From positions 1-64,000 of the forward strand of contig NZ_CP046581.1 in assembly GCF_018141005.1 (NCBI RefSeq): a DNA stretch of 64,000 nucleotides, in the 5' to 3' direction. The notes beneath the pieces were generated by a model. That model made no database searches. It was not told the origin of the DNA and worked only from the letters and a program-made list of their open reading frames with translations. The stretch is from Erwinia sp. E602 (GTDB lineage Bacteria > Pseudomonadota > Gammaproteobacteria > Enterobacterales > Enterobacteriaceae). Positions 17,320 through 26,973 of the stretch are shown in pieces. Within the stretch, counting starts at the first letter, position 1; every line of letters starts with the position of its first letter. Made by a program: the position numbers and the translations under genes.

Positions 17320-20300
17320 GCCTCCCTGTGCGGCCGTCTGTCGAAACAGAACATGATGAAATCCTGTTATCAGAGGACACTACCTTTAGCCGGCTGGTGC
17401 AGGATGACACGATTGACTGGTTTCTGTGTCGTCATGCCATTAGCGGTGAATCCTTTATTCTTGCCACCGCAGGCAATGATGAACTGCTCTCCCAGATCAC
17501 CCAGCGGCTGAAAAACGAATATGCGCTTCGCGGCAGATTATCGGAGAGCTGGGCGCTAAAACCGCGGCAACACACCCATTATCAAGGGCGATATGCGCTG
17601 ATCTACCCGCCGTTTAACTATCGCACTCTGGCAGATATTTTGTGCATGCCCCCCGGAGATATCACTGATTTTCTCACCCGTGCCGCAACGCTTTGCGGCA
17701 CGCTGAGCATGATGCATCAGCAGGGGCTGGTACACGGTGATATCAAGCCTGCCAACTTTTTTTATACGGACGATCGCACGGTGCTGCTGGGCGGCTTCGG
17801 GCTGTCATCTGTTAATGACGATTTACTGCAGAAGCCACCGTTGCAGGTCGCCGGCGGTACGCTGGCCTACATGTCTCCGGAGCATACCTCCCGTTCAGCA
17901 CATCCGGTCAGCCGCGTCAGCGATCTCTACAGTCTGGGCATTGTGCTGTACGAGTTACTGACCGGCAGGTTGCCCTACGGCAATATTGACGGCGGGCACG
18001 CGGAGTGGGTGCATCACCACATTGCCTCAGAGGCCCTGCCGCCGCATGCGTTGCGCAAAGAGATTCCGGTGGTTCTCTCGGCCATCATTCTGAAACTGCT
18101 GGCAAAATCTCCGGAAAACCGCTATCAGACGGCCGAGGCGGTGCTGGCCGATCTGAGGCAATGCGCGTCCACGTTAATGCCGGACGGGCTTATTGAGCCC
18201 TTTACGCCGGGGCTGCAGGACCCGCCGAACAGCCATTTTTCACTGAATACGCTCTGTACCGACCATCCACAGGCAGCGGAGATACTGGCGGCTTTTGATG
18301 AGGTAAGCCGCAGCGGCAAGCACAGCCTGGTGGTTGTCAGTGGCGCTCAGGGATCGGGCAAGTCATCACTTATCGCATCGTCCCTCAGACGACTGCGTAA
18401 TAACAAAGCGCTGCTCACCGTGGTGAAGGCCGATAAGCATTCGCCGGTGATGCCGTATACGGTGTTTACCGCCGCCTTCAAAGTGCTGGTACTCCACGTG
18501 CTGGGCCTTCCCCATGCAGAAATGACGCAGTGGAAGGCGCACATTACCCGCCTGCTTGGCGAACACGCCGGGCTGGCGGTCAATCTGGTACCGGAGTTGG
18601 GCATACTGCTTAACAAAAAGGTGACGGTTCAGTCCCATGCGCACACGCTTGATGCAAAGAAACGGCTGATGCTGGTTGCCGGTAACCTGGTTAAGGCGTT
18701 CACCGCGCCCGGGCGGCCTCTGGTTATTTTTATCGATGATATGCACTGGACCGATCAGGCCACGCTTCACCTGCTGCAGAATCTGCTCAGTTCCAGTGAA
18801 GATATCCCGCTGCTGCTGGTTATGGCACATCGCGATAGCCTCTCATTGCCTTGCCCTACCATCATCGGCAATCTGCAGCGTATTCGCGCCTGTGCCATGC
18901 GCATTACCGATATCACGCCGGCCCCGCTTTCTGAGACGCATATTGCCGGCTGGCTGGCCGGAATATTTCACACCACTGCGTCGGCCACCCTGGAACTTGC
19001 GCAGGTTATTCACGAGAAAACCGCCGGCAATCCGCTGGCAACCCATGAATTTTTCCGTCAGGCCCTGCGTGATGGGCTGATTAGCCACACCGCGCCGCGC
19101 CGCTGGGCCTGCGATCTGCAGGCGCTTAAAAACAGCCATTTTACGGCCAACGTTGCCGCCAGTGTTTTACTGCATCTCTCATTAATACCGGTGCCGACGC
19201 GTCAGCTACTGGGCAAGCTGGCGTTAGCGGGAAACGCGGGCCAGCTCGAGGTGATTAGCACCATTACCACCCTGCCCGTGGCTGACATTGAGCGGATGCT
19301 GTTACCCGCCGTGAAGGCAAGACTGATCGCGTTAAGCGATCAGGGTTACGCTTTTATGCATGAGAGCATGCATGAGGCGGCACTCGACCTGTTAACAGAT
19401 AAAGAGAAAGATGCTTTTCATTACGCCGCCGCGCTTATTTACAGGCGTAAATCCAGCCTCGATGTGACCAATGTGCTGCTTTTCAGCGCCGCGCATCATC
19501 TGGTTGCCATTAAAGATCGTTCATTGCTGGCTCAGGATATTGAGGGATGCTGCCAGCTGATACTGAAAGCGACCCGGCGTGCAAAAACCACCGGTGACTA
19601 CGTTTCAGCGCTGCGCTACCTGAAAATGGCCCGTTCTCTTCTCCACGACGTGGGAAAGAGCGATACCGGGGAGTTCCTTCTTGAAGAGGCCGAGTGCGAA
19701 TTTCTTAACGGCAATCTTGCTGCCGCACTGACGTTAAGTACCCGGCTTCACTTTTCATCCGGCGAGATGACAACGAAAGCGGAGGCTGCCTGTCTGATCG
19801 CTGAAATCCACATGCGGCAGTCGGACAGTGAACGTGCGCTGGAAACCGCGCTGGAGTGGCTTGCGGTGTTTGGTGTGCAACTGAACCGTCATCCTGGCCC
19901 GGAAGAGTGCGATGCAGCAAGGCTGGTTTTGAAGGAGGATGTGGGTAAAAATCCGTATACCCGGTTCCGTTCACTTCCGCTGGTGGAATGTAAAAATACC
20001 GTAGCCATCATGAATCTGATGGCCAGCGCCAGCACGTTCGCCGCCTTTACCAATCCACGACTGCAATTCATGCTGCTGTGCAGGCTGCTGCACCTGACCA
20101 TGGCCCGTGGACTGAGTGGCGCATCCACGCTCGCGCTCTCATGGTACGGGGTGGTCTGTGGCGATCGGTATGATGAGTACAGCCGTGGTTTTGCCAGCAC
20201 CCTGCTGGCGCGTGAACTGGTTTACAAGCATGACTTTGTGAGCTTTAAAGCGCGTACGCTGCTACCGCTTGACCAGGTCAGCGTGTGGACAATGCCGCTA

Positions 20301-22880
20301 ACCTACGCGATTGAGCGGGCCAGGGCTGCCTTTGACGTTGGGGTTGAAACCGGCGACCGGACCTCTGCCTGCCTGGCGCTGCGGCATATCATTATGAATA
20401 TGCTGGCCCGGGGAGACCATCTTGACGGGGTACACACGTCAGTCTCGCGGGCATTGCTGTTTGTGCAAAAGGCGCAGTATCGCGACGTTGAAGTTATTCT
20501 CGGCATGCAGCTGGACTTCGTCCTGTTCCTGCGTAAGCCACGGGGCCATACGTTCAGCGGCGATAATTTCCTGACGCCGGTGCTGGAGGTGGTGAAACCC
20601 GAAAACGCCGTTGAGCCGATACTCCTGATGCGGTTCTGGTCGCGACTGTACAAAGCGATGGCCCACTTCTTTGCACATGAATATGAAGTGGCAGAGCAGT
20701 TGTTTAAAGACGCGTTACCCTTTGTCGAACACATCCCCGGGCATGTACATATGCTCGATTATCACCTCTACAGCGCGTTGTCCCTGACCATTCCCTTAGA
20801 AACCGGGGCCATGACCGAGGATTTGCGGCAGCGGCTCGGGCACCATTTCGACAGGATTGTGACCTGGTCAAATGAGAACACGAAAACGTTTTCAGATAAG
20901 GAAGCCCTGCTTCGCGCGGAGCTGCTGCGTCTTGAAGGGGAAACGACCGGGGCATCAGAGCAGTTTGAAAAAGCCATTGCGTTGTCACGTGAAGGGCAGT
21001 TTCATCATATCAACGGACTGGCCTGCGAGCTGGCCGCAGGTCTGGCCTACGCCAGGGGCATGTCGTTCGCCGGTGATGCTTACATCAGGGGGGCAATAGC
21101 CGCATGGGACCGTTGGGGGGCAGGGGCCAAAGTTAAGCAGCTGGAAACACGGTATCCGGCACTCGCCTGCCACGCCTCTCAGACTGCGCTCAGCACCCTG
21201 TCCTTTGAACCCAGCGCCGCGATCGGCGACCTGCAGAGCATGGTAACCGTGATGCGCGCCCTGACCGAAGAGATCAACCTGGATCGGCTGATACACATCC
21301 TGATGATCATGCTGGTGGAACGCGCCGGTGCCCAGCACTGCATGTTAATCAGGCTGACCGACGATAATATTCCTGAAATCCAGGCAAGAGCCACCACCAC
21401 CGTTGACGGCATAAAGGTCAGAATTGTCCGCGAATTACCGGTCGCGACCGATCTGCCGTTGTCGGTCCTCTCTGCGGTGATCCGCACCGGGCAGGAGATC
21501 CGCACCGGCAAACCTGAGGTGTTCAGCCCGTTCAGTCAGGATAATTATCTGGTCGCCTCGGGGGCAGCGGTGATGTGCGTGCCGATGTACCGGCAGGCTC
21601 AGATGGTTGGGGTACTTTACCTGGAAAATCGGCTGATGCCCGATATGTTTACCGCCGAACACTCGCGGATTGTTTCCATGCTGGGCGCACAGGCGGCGGT
21701 CTCACTGGAGACGGCCCGACTGTATGCCGAACTGGTCGAGGAGAACAATCAGCGCCGTAAAATCGAAAAGAAACTGCTGTCCAGCCAGACGTCGCTGATG
21801 CTGGGGGAAAAAATCAGTCATACCGGCTCCTGGCACTGGCATGTGGAACCCGACGTGCAATACATCTCTGATGAATATAAACGGATTATGGGCCTTCCGG
21901 ATGAACAGACCACCACCTCGATGGCTGAATTCCAGCGTCGTGTTCACCCGGATGATATTCTTTGCCTGCGGGAGTTAATTGAAACCAGCGTGATGAAGGG
22001 GACCGTCATGCAGGCTGAGTTCCGTATTATCCGCGATAATGGCGAATGTCGTTATATTAAAGGCATTGGTGAGCCAAATGATAACTGGCCAGAGGTGGCT
22101 GAATACTTTGGCACGCTGACGGATATCACGGCACAGCGTGAATCAGAGAACGCTGTCAGGATCGCTCAGGTGGAGCTGGCTCGCGTGGCGCGTGCATCGA
22201 CCGTTGGCCAGCTTACCTCTTCAATCGCCCATGAAATTAACCAGCCGCTGATGTCTATCGTGGCTAATGCCGGTGCCAGCCAGCGCTGGCTGAAACGCGA
22301 TCCCGCTAATCTGGAGAATGCCTGCAACAGCCTTGATGAGATCATCAGTGAAGGCCGACGCGCCGGCAATATCATCCGCGGGCTTGAGGCGCTTACCCGT
22401 AAACAGGTCGTTGAGTTTGCTTCGGCAAGAATGCACCTGATTACGCGGGATATATTAAGCCTGTCCCGCCTGGAGCTGGAACGCAAACTCATCTCGCTGG
22501 AGCTGGACCTGTCGGCGGAAAATGACGCTATTTTTTGTGAAAACGTCCAGATACAGCAGGTTTTGCTTAACCTGGTCATTAATGCCATTGAAGCGATGGC
22601 GGAAAACGCCGGCGTACGACATTTACGTATCGCTTCATCGCATCCGGTCCGGGATGTGATTCGTATCGACGTGGCTGATAACGGTAGCGGGCTGCCCGGA
22701 GAGATGCCGGAAAAGATTTTCGAGTCGTTTTACACCACCAAAGCGGAAGGTATGGGCATGGGGCTGACCATCAGCAAAGAGATCATCAAACGTCATGGTG
22801 GCGTTTTGCACGCCGAAAATCGCCCTGAGGGAGGAAGTTTGTTCTGGTTCACCCTCCCGGTTGAGGGAAAAATGGAGTGA
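17316..22880 (+). CDS. Giant hybrid sensor: kinase-like, AAA ATPase, GAF, PAS and histidine kinase
   Basis: An 1854-residue cytoplasmic signalling protein. Its domains in order are:
- a Ser/Thr-kinase-like domain (1-290);
- an AAA/STAND ATPase with Walker A GAQGSGKSS at 343-351 and Walker B LVIFIDDMHW near 470;
- a long TPR-like helical region (about 650-1300);
- GAF (about 1320-1470);
- PAS (about 1486-1608);
- HisKA with phospho-acceptor His1639 in SIAHEINQPL;
- HATPase with N-box NLVINAIEAM and DNGSGLPG.
The Ser/Thr domain keeps HGDIKPAN, but DFG reads GGFG and no VAIK-type lysine is seen (FILATAG at that strand). It is probably a pseudokinase scaffold. It starts at GTG overlapping the receiver gene. 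The stimulus is unknown. Confidence 0.93.
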   Translation: MSLPVRPSVETEHDEILLSEDTTFSRLVQDDTIDWFLCRHAISGESFILATAGNDELLSQITQRLKNEYALRGRLSESWALKPRQHTHYQGRYALIYPPFNYRTLADILCMPPGDITDFLTRAATLCGTLSMMHQQGLVHGDIKPANFFYTDDRTVLLGGFGLSSVNDDLLQKPPLQVAGGTLAYMSPEHTSRSAHPVSRVSDLYSLGIVLYELLTGRLPYGNIDGGHAEWVHHHIASEALPPHALRKEIPVVLSAIILKLLAKSPENRYQTAEAVLADLRQCASTLMPDGLIEPFTPGLQDPPNSHFSLNTLCTDHPQAAEILAAFDEVSRSGKHSLVVVSGAQGSGKSSLIASSLRRLRNNKALLTVVKADKHSPVMPYTVFTAAFKVLVLHVLGLPHAEMTQWKAHITRLLGEHAGLAVNLVPELGILLNKKVTVQSHAHTLDAKKRLMLVAGNLVKAFTAPGRPLVIFIDDMHWTDQATLHLLQNLLSSSEDIPLLLVMAHRDSLSLPCPTIIGNLQRIRACAMRITDITPAPLSETHIAGWLAGIFHTTASATLELAQVIHEKTAGNPLATHEFFRQALRDGLISHTAPRRWACDLQALKNSHFTANVAASVLLHLSLIPVPTRQLLGKLALAGNAGQLEVISTITTLPVADIERMLLPAVKARLIALSDQGYAFMHESMHEAALDLLTDKEKDAFHYAAALIYRRKSSLDVTNVLLFSAAHHLVAIKDRSLLAQDIEGCCQLILKATRRAKTTGDYVSALRYLKMARSLLHDVGKSDTGEFLLEEAECEFLNGNLAAALTLSTRLHFSSGEMTTKAEAACLIAEIHMRQSDSERALETALEWLAVFGVQLNRHPGPEECDAARLVLKEDVGKNPYTRFRSLPLVECKNTVAIMNLMASASTFAAFTNPRLQFMLLCRLLHLTMARGLSGASTLALSWYGVVCGDRYDEYSRGFASTLLARELVYKHDFVSFKARTLLPLDQVSVWTMPLTYAIERARAAFDVGVETGDRTSACLALRHIIMNMLARGDHLDGVHTSVSRALLFVQKAQYRDVEVILGMQLDFVLFLRKPRGHTFSGDNFLTPVLEVVKPENAVEPILLMRFWSRLYKAMAHFFAHEYEVAEQLFKDALPFVEHIPGHVHMLDYHLYSALSLTIPLETGAMTEDLRQRLGHHFDRIVTWSNENTKTFSDKEALLRAELLRLEGETTGASEQFEKAIALSREGQFHHINGLACELAAGLAYARGMSFAGDAYIRGAIAAWDRWGAGAKVKQLETRYPALACHASQTALSTLSFEPSAAIGDLQSMVTVMRALTEEINLDRLIHILMIMLVERAGAQHCMLIRLTDDNIPEIQARATTTVDGIKVRIVRELPVATDLPLSVLSAVIRTGQEIRTGKPEVFSPFSQDNYLVASGAAVMCVPMYRQAQMVGVLYLENRLMPDMFTAEHSRIVSMLGAQAAVSLETARLYAELVEENNQRRKIEKKLLSSQTSLMLGEKISHTGSWHWHVEPDVQYISDEYKRIMGLPDEQTTTSMAEFQRRVHPDDILCLRELIETSVMKGTVMQAEFRIIRDNGECRYIKGIGEPNDNWPEVAEYFGTLTDITAQRESENAVRIAQVELARVARASTVGQLTSSIAHEINQPLMSIVANAGASQRWLKRDPANLENACNSLDEIISEGRRAGNIIRGLEALTRKQVVEFASARMHLITRDILSLSRLELERKLISLELDLSAENDAIFCENVQIQQVLLNLVINAIEAMAENAGVRHLRIASSHPVRDVIRIDVADNGSGLPGEMPEKIFESFYTTKAEGMGMGLTISKEIIKRHGGVLHAENRPEGGSLFWFTLPVEGKME

Positions 22881-22885
22881 GAGGA

Positions 22886-22909
22886 GCTCCCGCACGGGGT
22901 GGCGGGAGC
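22886..22909. terminator. Hairpin between convergent kinase and FixJ-type genes
   Basis: GCTCCCGC and GCGGGAGC form an 8-bp stem with an 8-base loop, six bases past the kinase stop. There is no T-run, so it is a plausible bidirectional transcript-end structure rather than a certain terminator. Confidence 0.5.
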
Positions 22910-22932
22910 ATTCACTGACGGTGGAAGGGGGC

Positions 22933-23571
22933 TCAGTAAATTCCACTACAGGCGGCCGCATCATCATCAGGCAGCCCTAGCTTTTCCGCTATTCTGACCA
23001 GCTCGGGCGCTGAGCGGACACCCATTTTTTCCATTACCCTGCGCTTATGCACTTTCGCGGTGATTTCACTGATCCCCATTTCGGCGGCTATCTGCTTATT
23101 GAGCAATCCCCGGATAACCAGCAGCATAAGTTCCTTCTCGCGCGGCGTGAGTGAACCGTAGCGCGTTTTCACCCGACGTTTTTCCTCAGAAAGGGCGACG
23201 CTTTTTTCAGAAAGTTTTAGCGCATCCGCGACGACATTCAGTAAATCATCGGGCATCACGGGTTTGGTTAAGAATTCAAATGCCCCCGCCTTCATCGCCC
23301 TGACCGTGATCGGGATGGTGCCAAAGCCGGTCAGAAAAATGGTGGGTATGGAGTAACCGCGTTCGGTCAGGTGATGGCTGACGTCAAAACCGTCTGACCC
23401 CGGCATGTTGAGGTCTACAATCAGGCAGCAGGGTGTACTGTAATCCGTCTGGCTAAGGAATTCGGCTGGCGAGGTGAAGCTTGAAACGGCATAACCTGCG
23501 GAACTGAGGAGGTTATCCAGTGAGTTGATGACAGACTGATCGTCGTCAACGATATAAATTTTTTTATCCAT
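22933..23571 (-). CDS. FixJ/NarL-type response regulator with LuxR DNA-binding domain
   Basis: A 212-residue regulator. The receiver domain has Asp9-Asp11, phospho-acceptor Asp53 in LIVDLNMPG, Thr in IFLTGFG and Lys in FLTKPVMPDD, a FixJ-like pattern. The LuxR-type helix-turn-helix follows at about residues 140-200 (SLTPREKELMLLVIRGLLNKQIAAEMGIS, with the sequence continuing ITAKVHKRRVMEKMG). It converges on the giant histidine kinase and is its likely DNA-binding output. A tandem 15-bp repeat about 300 bases upstream shares sequence with the hydrolase control region, which makes this protein the first candidate to bind that element. The ribosome binding site is weak. Confidence 0.93.
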   Translation of the reverse strand: MDKKIYIVDDDQSVINSLDNLLSSAGYAVSSFTSPAEFLSQTDYSTPCCLIVDLNMPGSDGFDVSHHLTERGYSIPTIFLTGFGTIPITVRAMKAGAFEFLTKPVMPDDLLNVVADALKLSEKSVALSEEKRRVKTRYGSLTPREKELMLLVIRGLLNKQIAAEMGISEITAKVHKRRVMEKMGVRSAPELVRIAEKLGLPDDDAAACSGIY

Positions 23572-23855
23572 AGAGACGCTTTCTGACTCTCAACGCTTTC
23601 TTCATGAACGTCAATATAACCTGATGCGATGGGTTTTAAAATATAAACTTCACAGGGCACCGGGATTGCAACGACGGGATTATTCCTGATGTGCCGTGCG
23701 TCATTTATTTACAGCCGCTTTGCGATGGTTCAGCATAGATTTTCATCAGTCAGTTTTAACCTTTAAAAGTCTGTAATTATTACGGTTGATGTTTAGCCGG
23801 CCTGTTCGTTATCACGCCTCGGCGAGCTGCATCAGGCACAGGAAAATATGCAATG
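23572..23855. other. Upstream region of the FixJ-type regulator
   Basis: About 280 AT-rich bases before the tandem repeat. I see no gene and no clear -10/-35 pair that decides a promoter. Confidence 0.4.
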
Positions 23856-23885
23856 ATCTCTTTGTATACTATCCCTTTGTATAAC
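23856..23885. promoter_or_regulatory. Tandem 15-bp repeat, shared operator copy
   Basis: Two head-to-tail 15-mers, ATCTCTTTGTATACT and ATCCCTTTGTATAAC, adjoin without a gap. The reverse complement of 23864-23885, GTTATACAAAGGGATAG then TATAC, matches the element at 15415-15437 except for one substitution and one missing base. It lies between the FixJ-type gene (minus) and the AraC gene (plus). Confidence 0.7.
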
Positions 23886-24025
23886 ATACACGTCGATTAA
23901 ACTGAGCCATAATGGCCGTATAAGAGAAACCTGTCAGCCTCACCCGAACCTGTTGATGCGCACGCCTGCTGACCAGCGTAGTCCTGTTGAGATTGAAATG
24001 AAAACGCATTTAGCCGGAAGAGAAG

Positions 24026-24487
24026 ATGAAATCAGCACGAAATAAAATCACTGATGCTGTGATTGAGGGTATTCTTCCCTGGATTGATAAAAATCTTTCT
24101 GATGAGTCGATAAGAGTCAGAACGGTAACAGAACGCAGCGGTTACGGCCACTGGCACTTTCAGCGGTTGTTTCGTCAGGGAACCGGTATTAATCTTGCTG
24201 CTTATATCCGGCTCAGACGTATTGCAAGAGCTGCACATCTGATTGCTTTTACGAATAAAGGGATGCTTGAAATCGCCGTTGAGAATGGCTTCTCATGTCA
24301 GCAAAATTTCACCCGCACCTTCAAGTCCTATTTTGCCATCACGCCGACTCAGTTCCGCAGGAAATATGCAAATCGCGCAGAAGCATTCAGGATATTAACC
24401 GAAGAACTTTACAATCATCACGAGCTCGCCTCCTCTGTAAAACTGAGCTCGGCCGTAAACTTGACGTTTACGCCGCGACAGCAGTAA
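24026..24487 (+). CDS. AraC-family regulator of MarA/SoxS size
   Basis: A 153-residue protein that is mostly an AraC DNA-binding domain. It has two helix-turn-helix motifs, the first around RTVTERSGYGHWHFQRLFRQ and the second IAVENGFSCQQNFTRTFK, followed by FAITPTQFRRKY. About 35 extra C-terminal residues have no clear fold. Like MarA, SoxS, RamA and Rob it lacks a separate ligand domain, so its own level is the likely control. A GGAAGAG ribosome binding site supports the start. The tandem repeat 140 bases upstream suggests it belongs to the neighbouring signalling circuit. Its targets are unknown. Confidence 0.9.
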   Translation: MKSARNKITDAVIEGILPWIDKNLSDESIRVRTVTERSGYGHWHFQRLFRQGTGINLAAYIRLRRIARAAHLIAFTNKGMLEIAVENGFSCQQNFTRTFKSYFAITPTQFRRKYANRAEAFRILTEELYNHHELASSVKLSSAVNLTFTPRQQ

Positions 24488-24652
24488 AAGGGCGTTAATG
24501 CCGTCATCTGAAGATGAGCAGCCGGGGGACATCTTCTTCAGCGTCATCAGCAAAACAGGCGCTGATTTGGCTGCCTTTTAAGACAATTGATGACTCAATG
24601 GCTTGTTATCTTAGCATGAGCCATTTTTCTTTCCCTGAAGAGTCCTTAATTT

Positions 24653-25861
24653 ATGCATGATATCGTCATTGTTGAGCCGGCATTTTTCACCCAGTTTCAC
24701 TGTGTGGGCAGCGCCTGTCCCGATCATTGCTGTAAAGGCTGGGATATCGAGCTTGATAAGCCGACGGTGAACCGCTACCTGCAGAGTGATGAGATTGAAA
24801 TACGTCACATAGCGCAGGAAAATGTCATCACGACGGAAATAAATGAGGGCAGCTGGGGGAAGATTAAATTACAAAGCAACGGAAACTGCTCTTTCCTCGA
24901 TGAAGACCGCCTGTGTAAAGTCCATAAGTCTCTGGGCGAAAAAGCGCTGAGCGGCACCTGCGCGATCTATCCGCGGCTGTATGGCAGCTTTAAATATGAG
25001 ATCCGCAGTAACCTGACCCTGTCCTGTCCGGAAGCCGCCAGGCTGCTGTTAACCACACCGGGGGCGATGCTCTTCGGCGAAAGGGTCAGGCAAAGCCCCG
25101 AGCCGCTGGATGCACCGGATATCAGCCAGGAGGACCGGCTGATCGGTCTGATGTGTACGCATATTATGGTCGGTTGCGGGTCAGACATCGAAGAGGGGTT
25201 TTACGGCATCACCATGCTGCTGCTTTATCGCGATAAGCTAGCCGGGGACGCTGACCTGCAGGAAAAAATGCTGCGTTTTTTCGAGGATATCCAGACGGCG
25301 CTGCAAAACGGCACGGTAAAAAAAGAAATGGCCGAGCTGCACCCCGATCATCAGCTGCAGTCCGCGCTGCTGTTACGTTTGCAAAGCTATCTGAGCACCA
25401 AAAATGAAGGGCGCGGCGGACAACGTTTACAGCGCTATTATCAGAACCTGACTGATTTAACCCAGGGTGTTACGCAATCCACCGAGGTGATGACGCCAGC
25501 ACGGCAGCTGAATACTATCTGGCGGGAGAAGGCGCTGCCGTGGCTACAGGCTCGCCCCCATCTGCTCAGTAATTATATTCAGTATCGACTCTATGAGGAT
25601 CGCTTCCCGTCGAAAAAGGGCAGGGAACCCTTAACCCATCTTCTGCTGCTGGTGTCGGAATGGCTCCTGTTAAAATGGCTGATTGCCGCTTCCGTTGAAC
25701 TTAACCCCGAATTCAGCGAAGAGGAGGTGATTACTATCGTTTACAGCTATCACAGCATCACTAAGCATGACAAATACGCTGATGATAAACTGCTGGCAGA
25801 GATCGAACAGATCGACTTCACCGATAAATTTTCACTGATCTATCTGCTGACTGACGGATAA
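24653..25861 (+). CDS. fliB: Flagellin lysine-N-methylase FliB
   Basis: A 402-residue protein matching FliB, which methylates surface lysines of flagellin. The diagnostic N-terminal cysteine cluster is intact: Cys17, Cys22, Cys26 and Cys27 in CVGSACPDHCCKGW. Further Cys residues follow in CSFL, CKVH, CAIYPR and CPEAAR; these are thought to bind an iron-sulphur cluster. The C-terminal half is helical. The gene stands alone, with no flagellin or fli genes in view, although a sigma-28-controlled chemoreceptor is present 21 kb away. A GAAGAG lies rather far (11 bases) from the ATG. Confidence 0.88.
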   Translation: MHDIVIVEPAFFTQFHCVGSACPDHCCKGWDIELDKPTVNRYLQSDEIEIRHIAQENVITTEINEGSWGKIKLQSNGNCSFLDEDRLCKVHKSLGEKALSGTCAIYPRLYGSFKYEIRSNLTLSCPEAARLLLTTPGAMLFGERVRQSPEPLDAPDISQEDRLIGLMCTHIMVGCGSDIEEGFYGITMLLLYRDKLAGDADLQEKMLRFFEDIQTALQNGTVKKEMAELHPDHQLQSALLLRLQSYLSTKNEGRGGQRLQRYYQNLTDLTQGVTQSTEVMTPARQLNTIWREKALPWLQARPHLLSNYIQYRLYEDRFPSKKGREPLTHLLLLVSEWLLLKWLIAASVELNPEFSEEEVITIVYSYHSITKHDKYADDKLLAEIEQIDFTDKFSLIYLLTDG

Positions 25862-25929
25862 GCAAAAGTCGGCCAGGTTTTCTGGTTCAGCAGCGCCGAC
25901 GAAGCGGGTCTGTACCGTGATACGGCCCG

Positions 25930-26832
25930 TCAGATCGACTCCTCCAGAAACTGAATAAAGGCTCTGACCTTTGAATTCAGCGCCGACCGCTCGTTAACGC
26001 AGGCATAAATATCCATCGGTAACGACGCCATATCAATCCCGTCGGTTGGGTCCGATTGCAGCAACGGGACCAGCAGACCCTGCTCAATCAGCGGCCGGGC
26101 AACAAAGCTCGCCAGTCGCGCAACGCCGCCGCCGTTCACGGCTATTCTGGCGATGATATCAATATCATCGCTGATAAATGCCGGGTTGAGCCTGGCGCTG
26201 ACCGGCTGGCCGTTGACCATAAAGGTCCAGGGCAGAAAACGGCCGTCGGTCGGATAGCGGAATACCAGGCAGGCGTGGCGGCTCAGCTCATCGGGATGTT
26301 GTGGGATGCCCGCGCGCGCCAGATACGCCGGGGCCGCGCAGAAGATAAAGGGTAATGAGACAATTTTTCGCGCAATCAGCTGGTCGCTGAGCTGTGCCTC
26401 AATACGAATGCTGACGTCGACGCCCTCCAGCCGGTGGTCGACGTTGCGATCGGTGCTAATCAGTTCGGTAACAATACCTGGGTAAGCCGCTTTAAAGGCC
26501 GGCATCAGCGGCGCGAGAACGTGACGGCCGAACGCGGCGGTGGTGGCGATGCACAGCGGGCCCTGCGGTTTGCTTTCCCGCGCAGCAGCCTCAGAGGCGA
26601 GATCGATATCATGGGGAATGTGGCGGACTTTCTCGAAATAACGCTGACCACTTTCGGTTAAGATCATGCTGCGGGTGGTGCGTGACAGCAGGCGCACGCC
26701 CAGATGTGCCTCAAGGCGGGAGAGGCTCTGGCTGACCGCCGCCGGGCTCATCCCCTTCGCACGCGCCGCCGCGGCGATGCTGCCGTTCTCCACCACGCGA
26801 ATAAAGGTGCCAATCAGCCCTAACAGATCCAT
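25930..26832 (-). CDS. LysR-family transcriptional regulator
   Basis: A 300-residue LysR protein. The helix-turn-helix is GLIGTFIRVVENGSIAAAARAKGMSPAAVSQSLSRLE, followed by HLGVRLLSRTTRSMILTESG, a pattern of the DmlR/CrgA-like branch. The effector domain covers residues 90-290. GAGG five bases upstream fits the start. It is divergent from the DUF2798 gene, which is its most likely target since LysR proteins often control the divergent neighbour. The effector is unknown. Confidence 0.92.
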   Translation of the reverse strand: MDLLGLIGTFIRVVENGSIAAAARAKGMSPAAVSQSLSRLEAHLGVRLLSRTTRSMILTESGQRYFEKVRHIPHDIDLASEAAARESKPQGPLCIATTAAFGRHVLAPLMPAFKAAYPGIVTELISTDRNVDHRLEGVDVSIRIEAQLSDQLIARKIVSLPFIFCAAPAYLARAGIPQHPDELSRHACLVFRYPTDGRFLPWTFMVNGQPVSARLNPAFISDDIDIIARIAVNGGGVARLASFVARPLIEQGLLVPLLQSDPTDGIDMASLPMDIYACVNERSALNSKVRAFIQFLEESI

Positions 26833-26973
26833 CGCCGCCTCAACGTCATATTCGATAGTTTTGCTTAATAATGATTAAAGCTTCGCCCGGCTACCGCCGC
26901 CCTGAACGGCCTGATAATTTAGCGGCTGTTTTATTCACCGCCGTTTATTATCAATCGTTAACAGGATGACACC

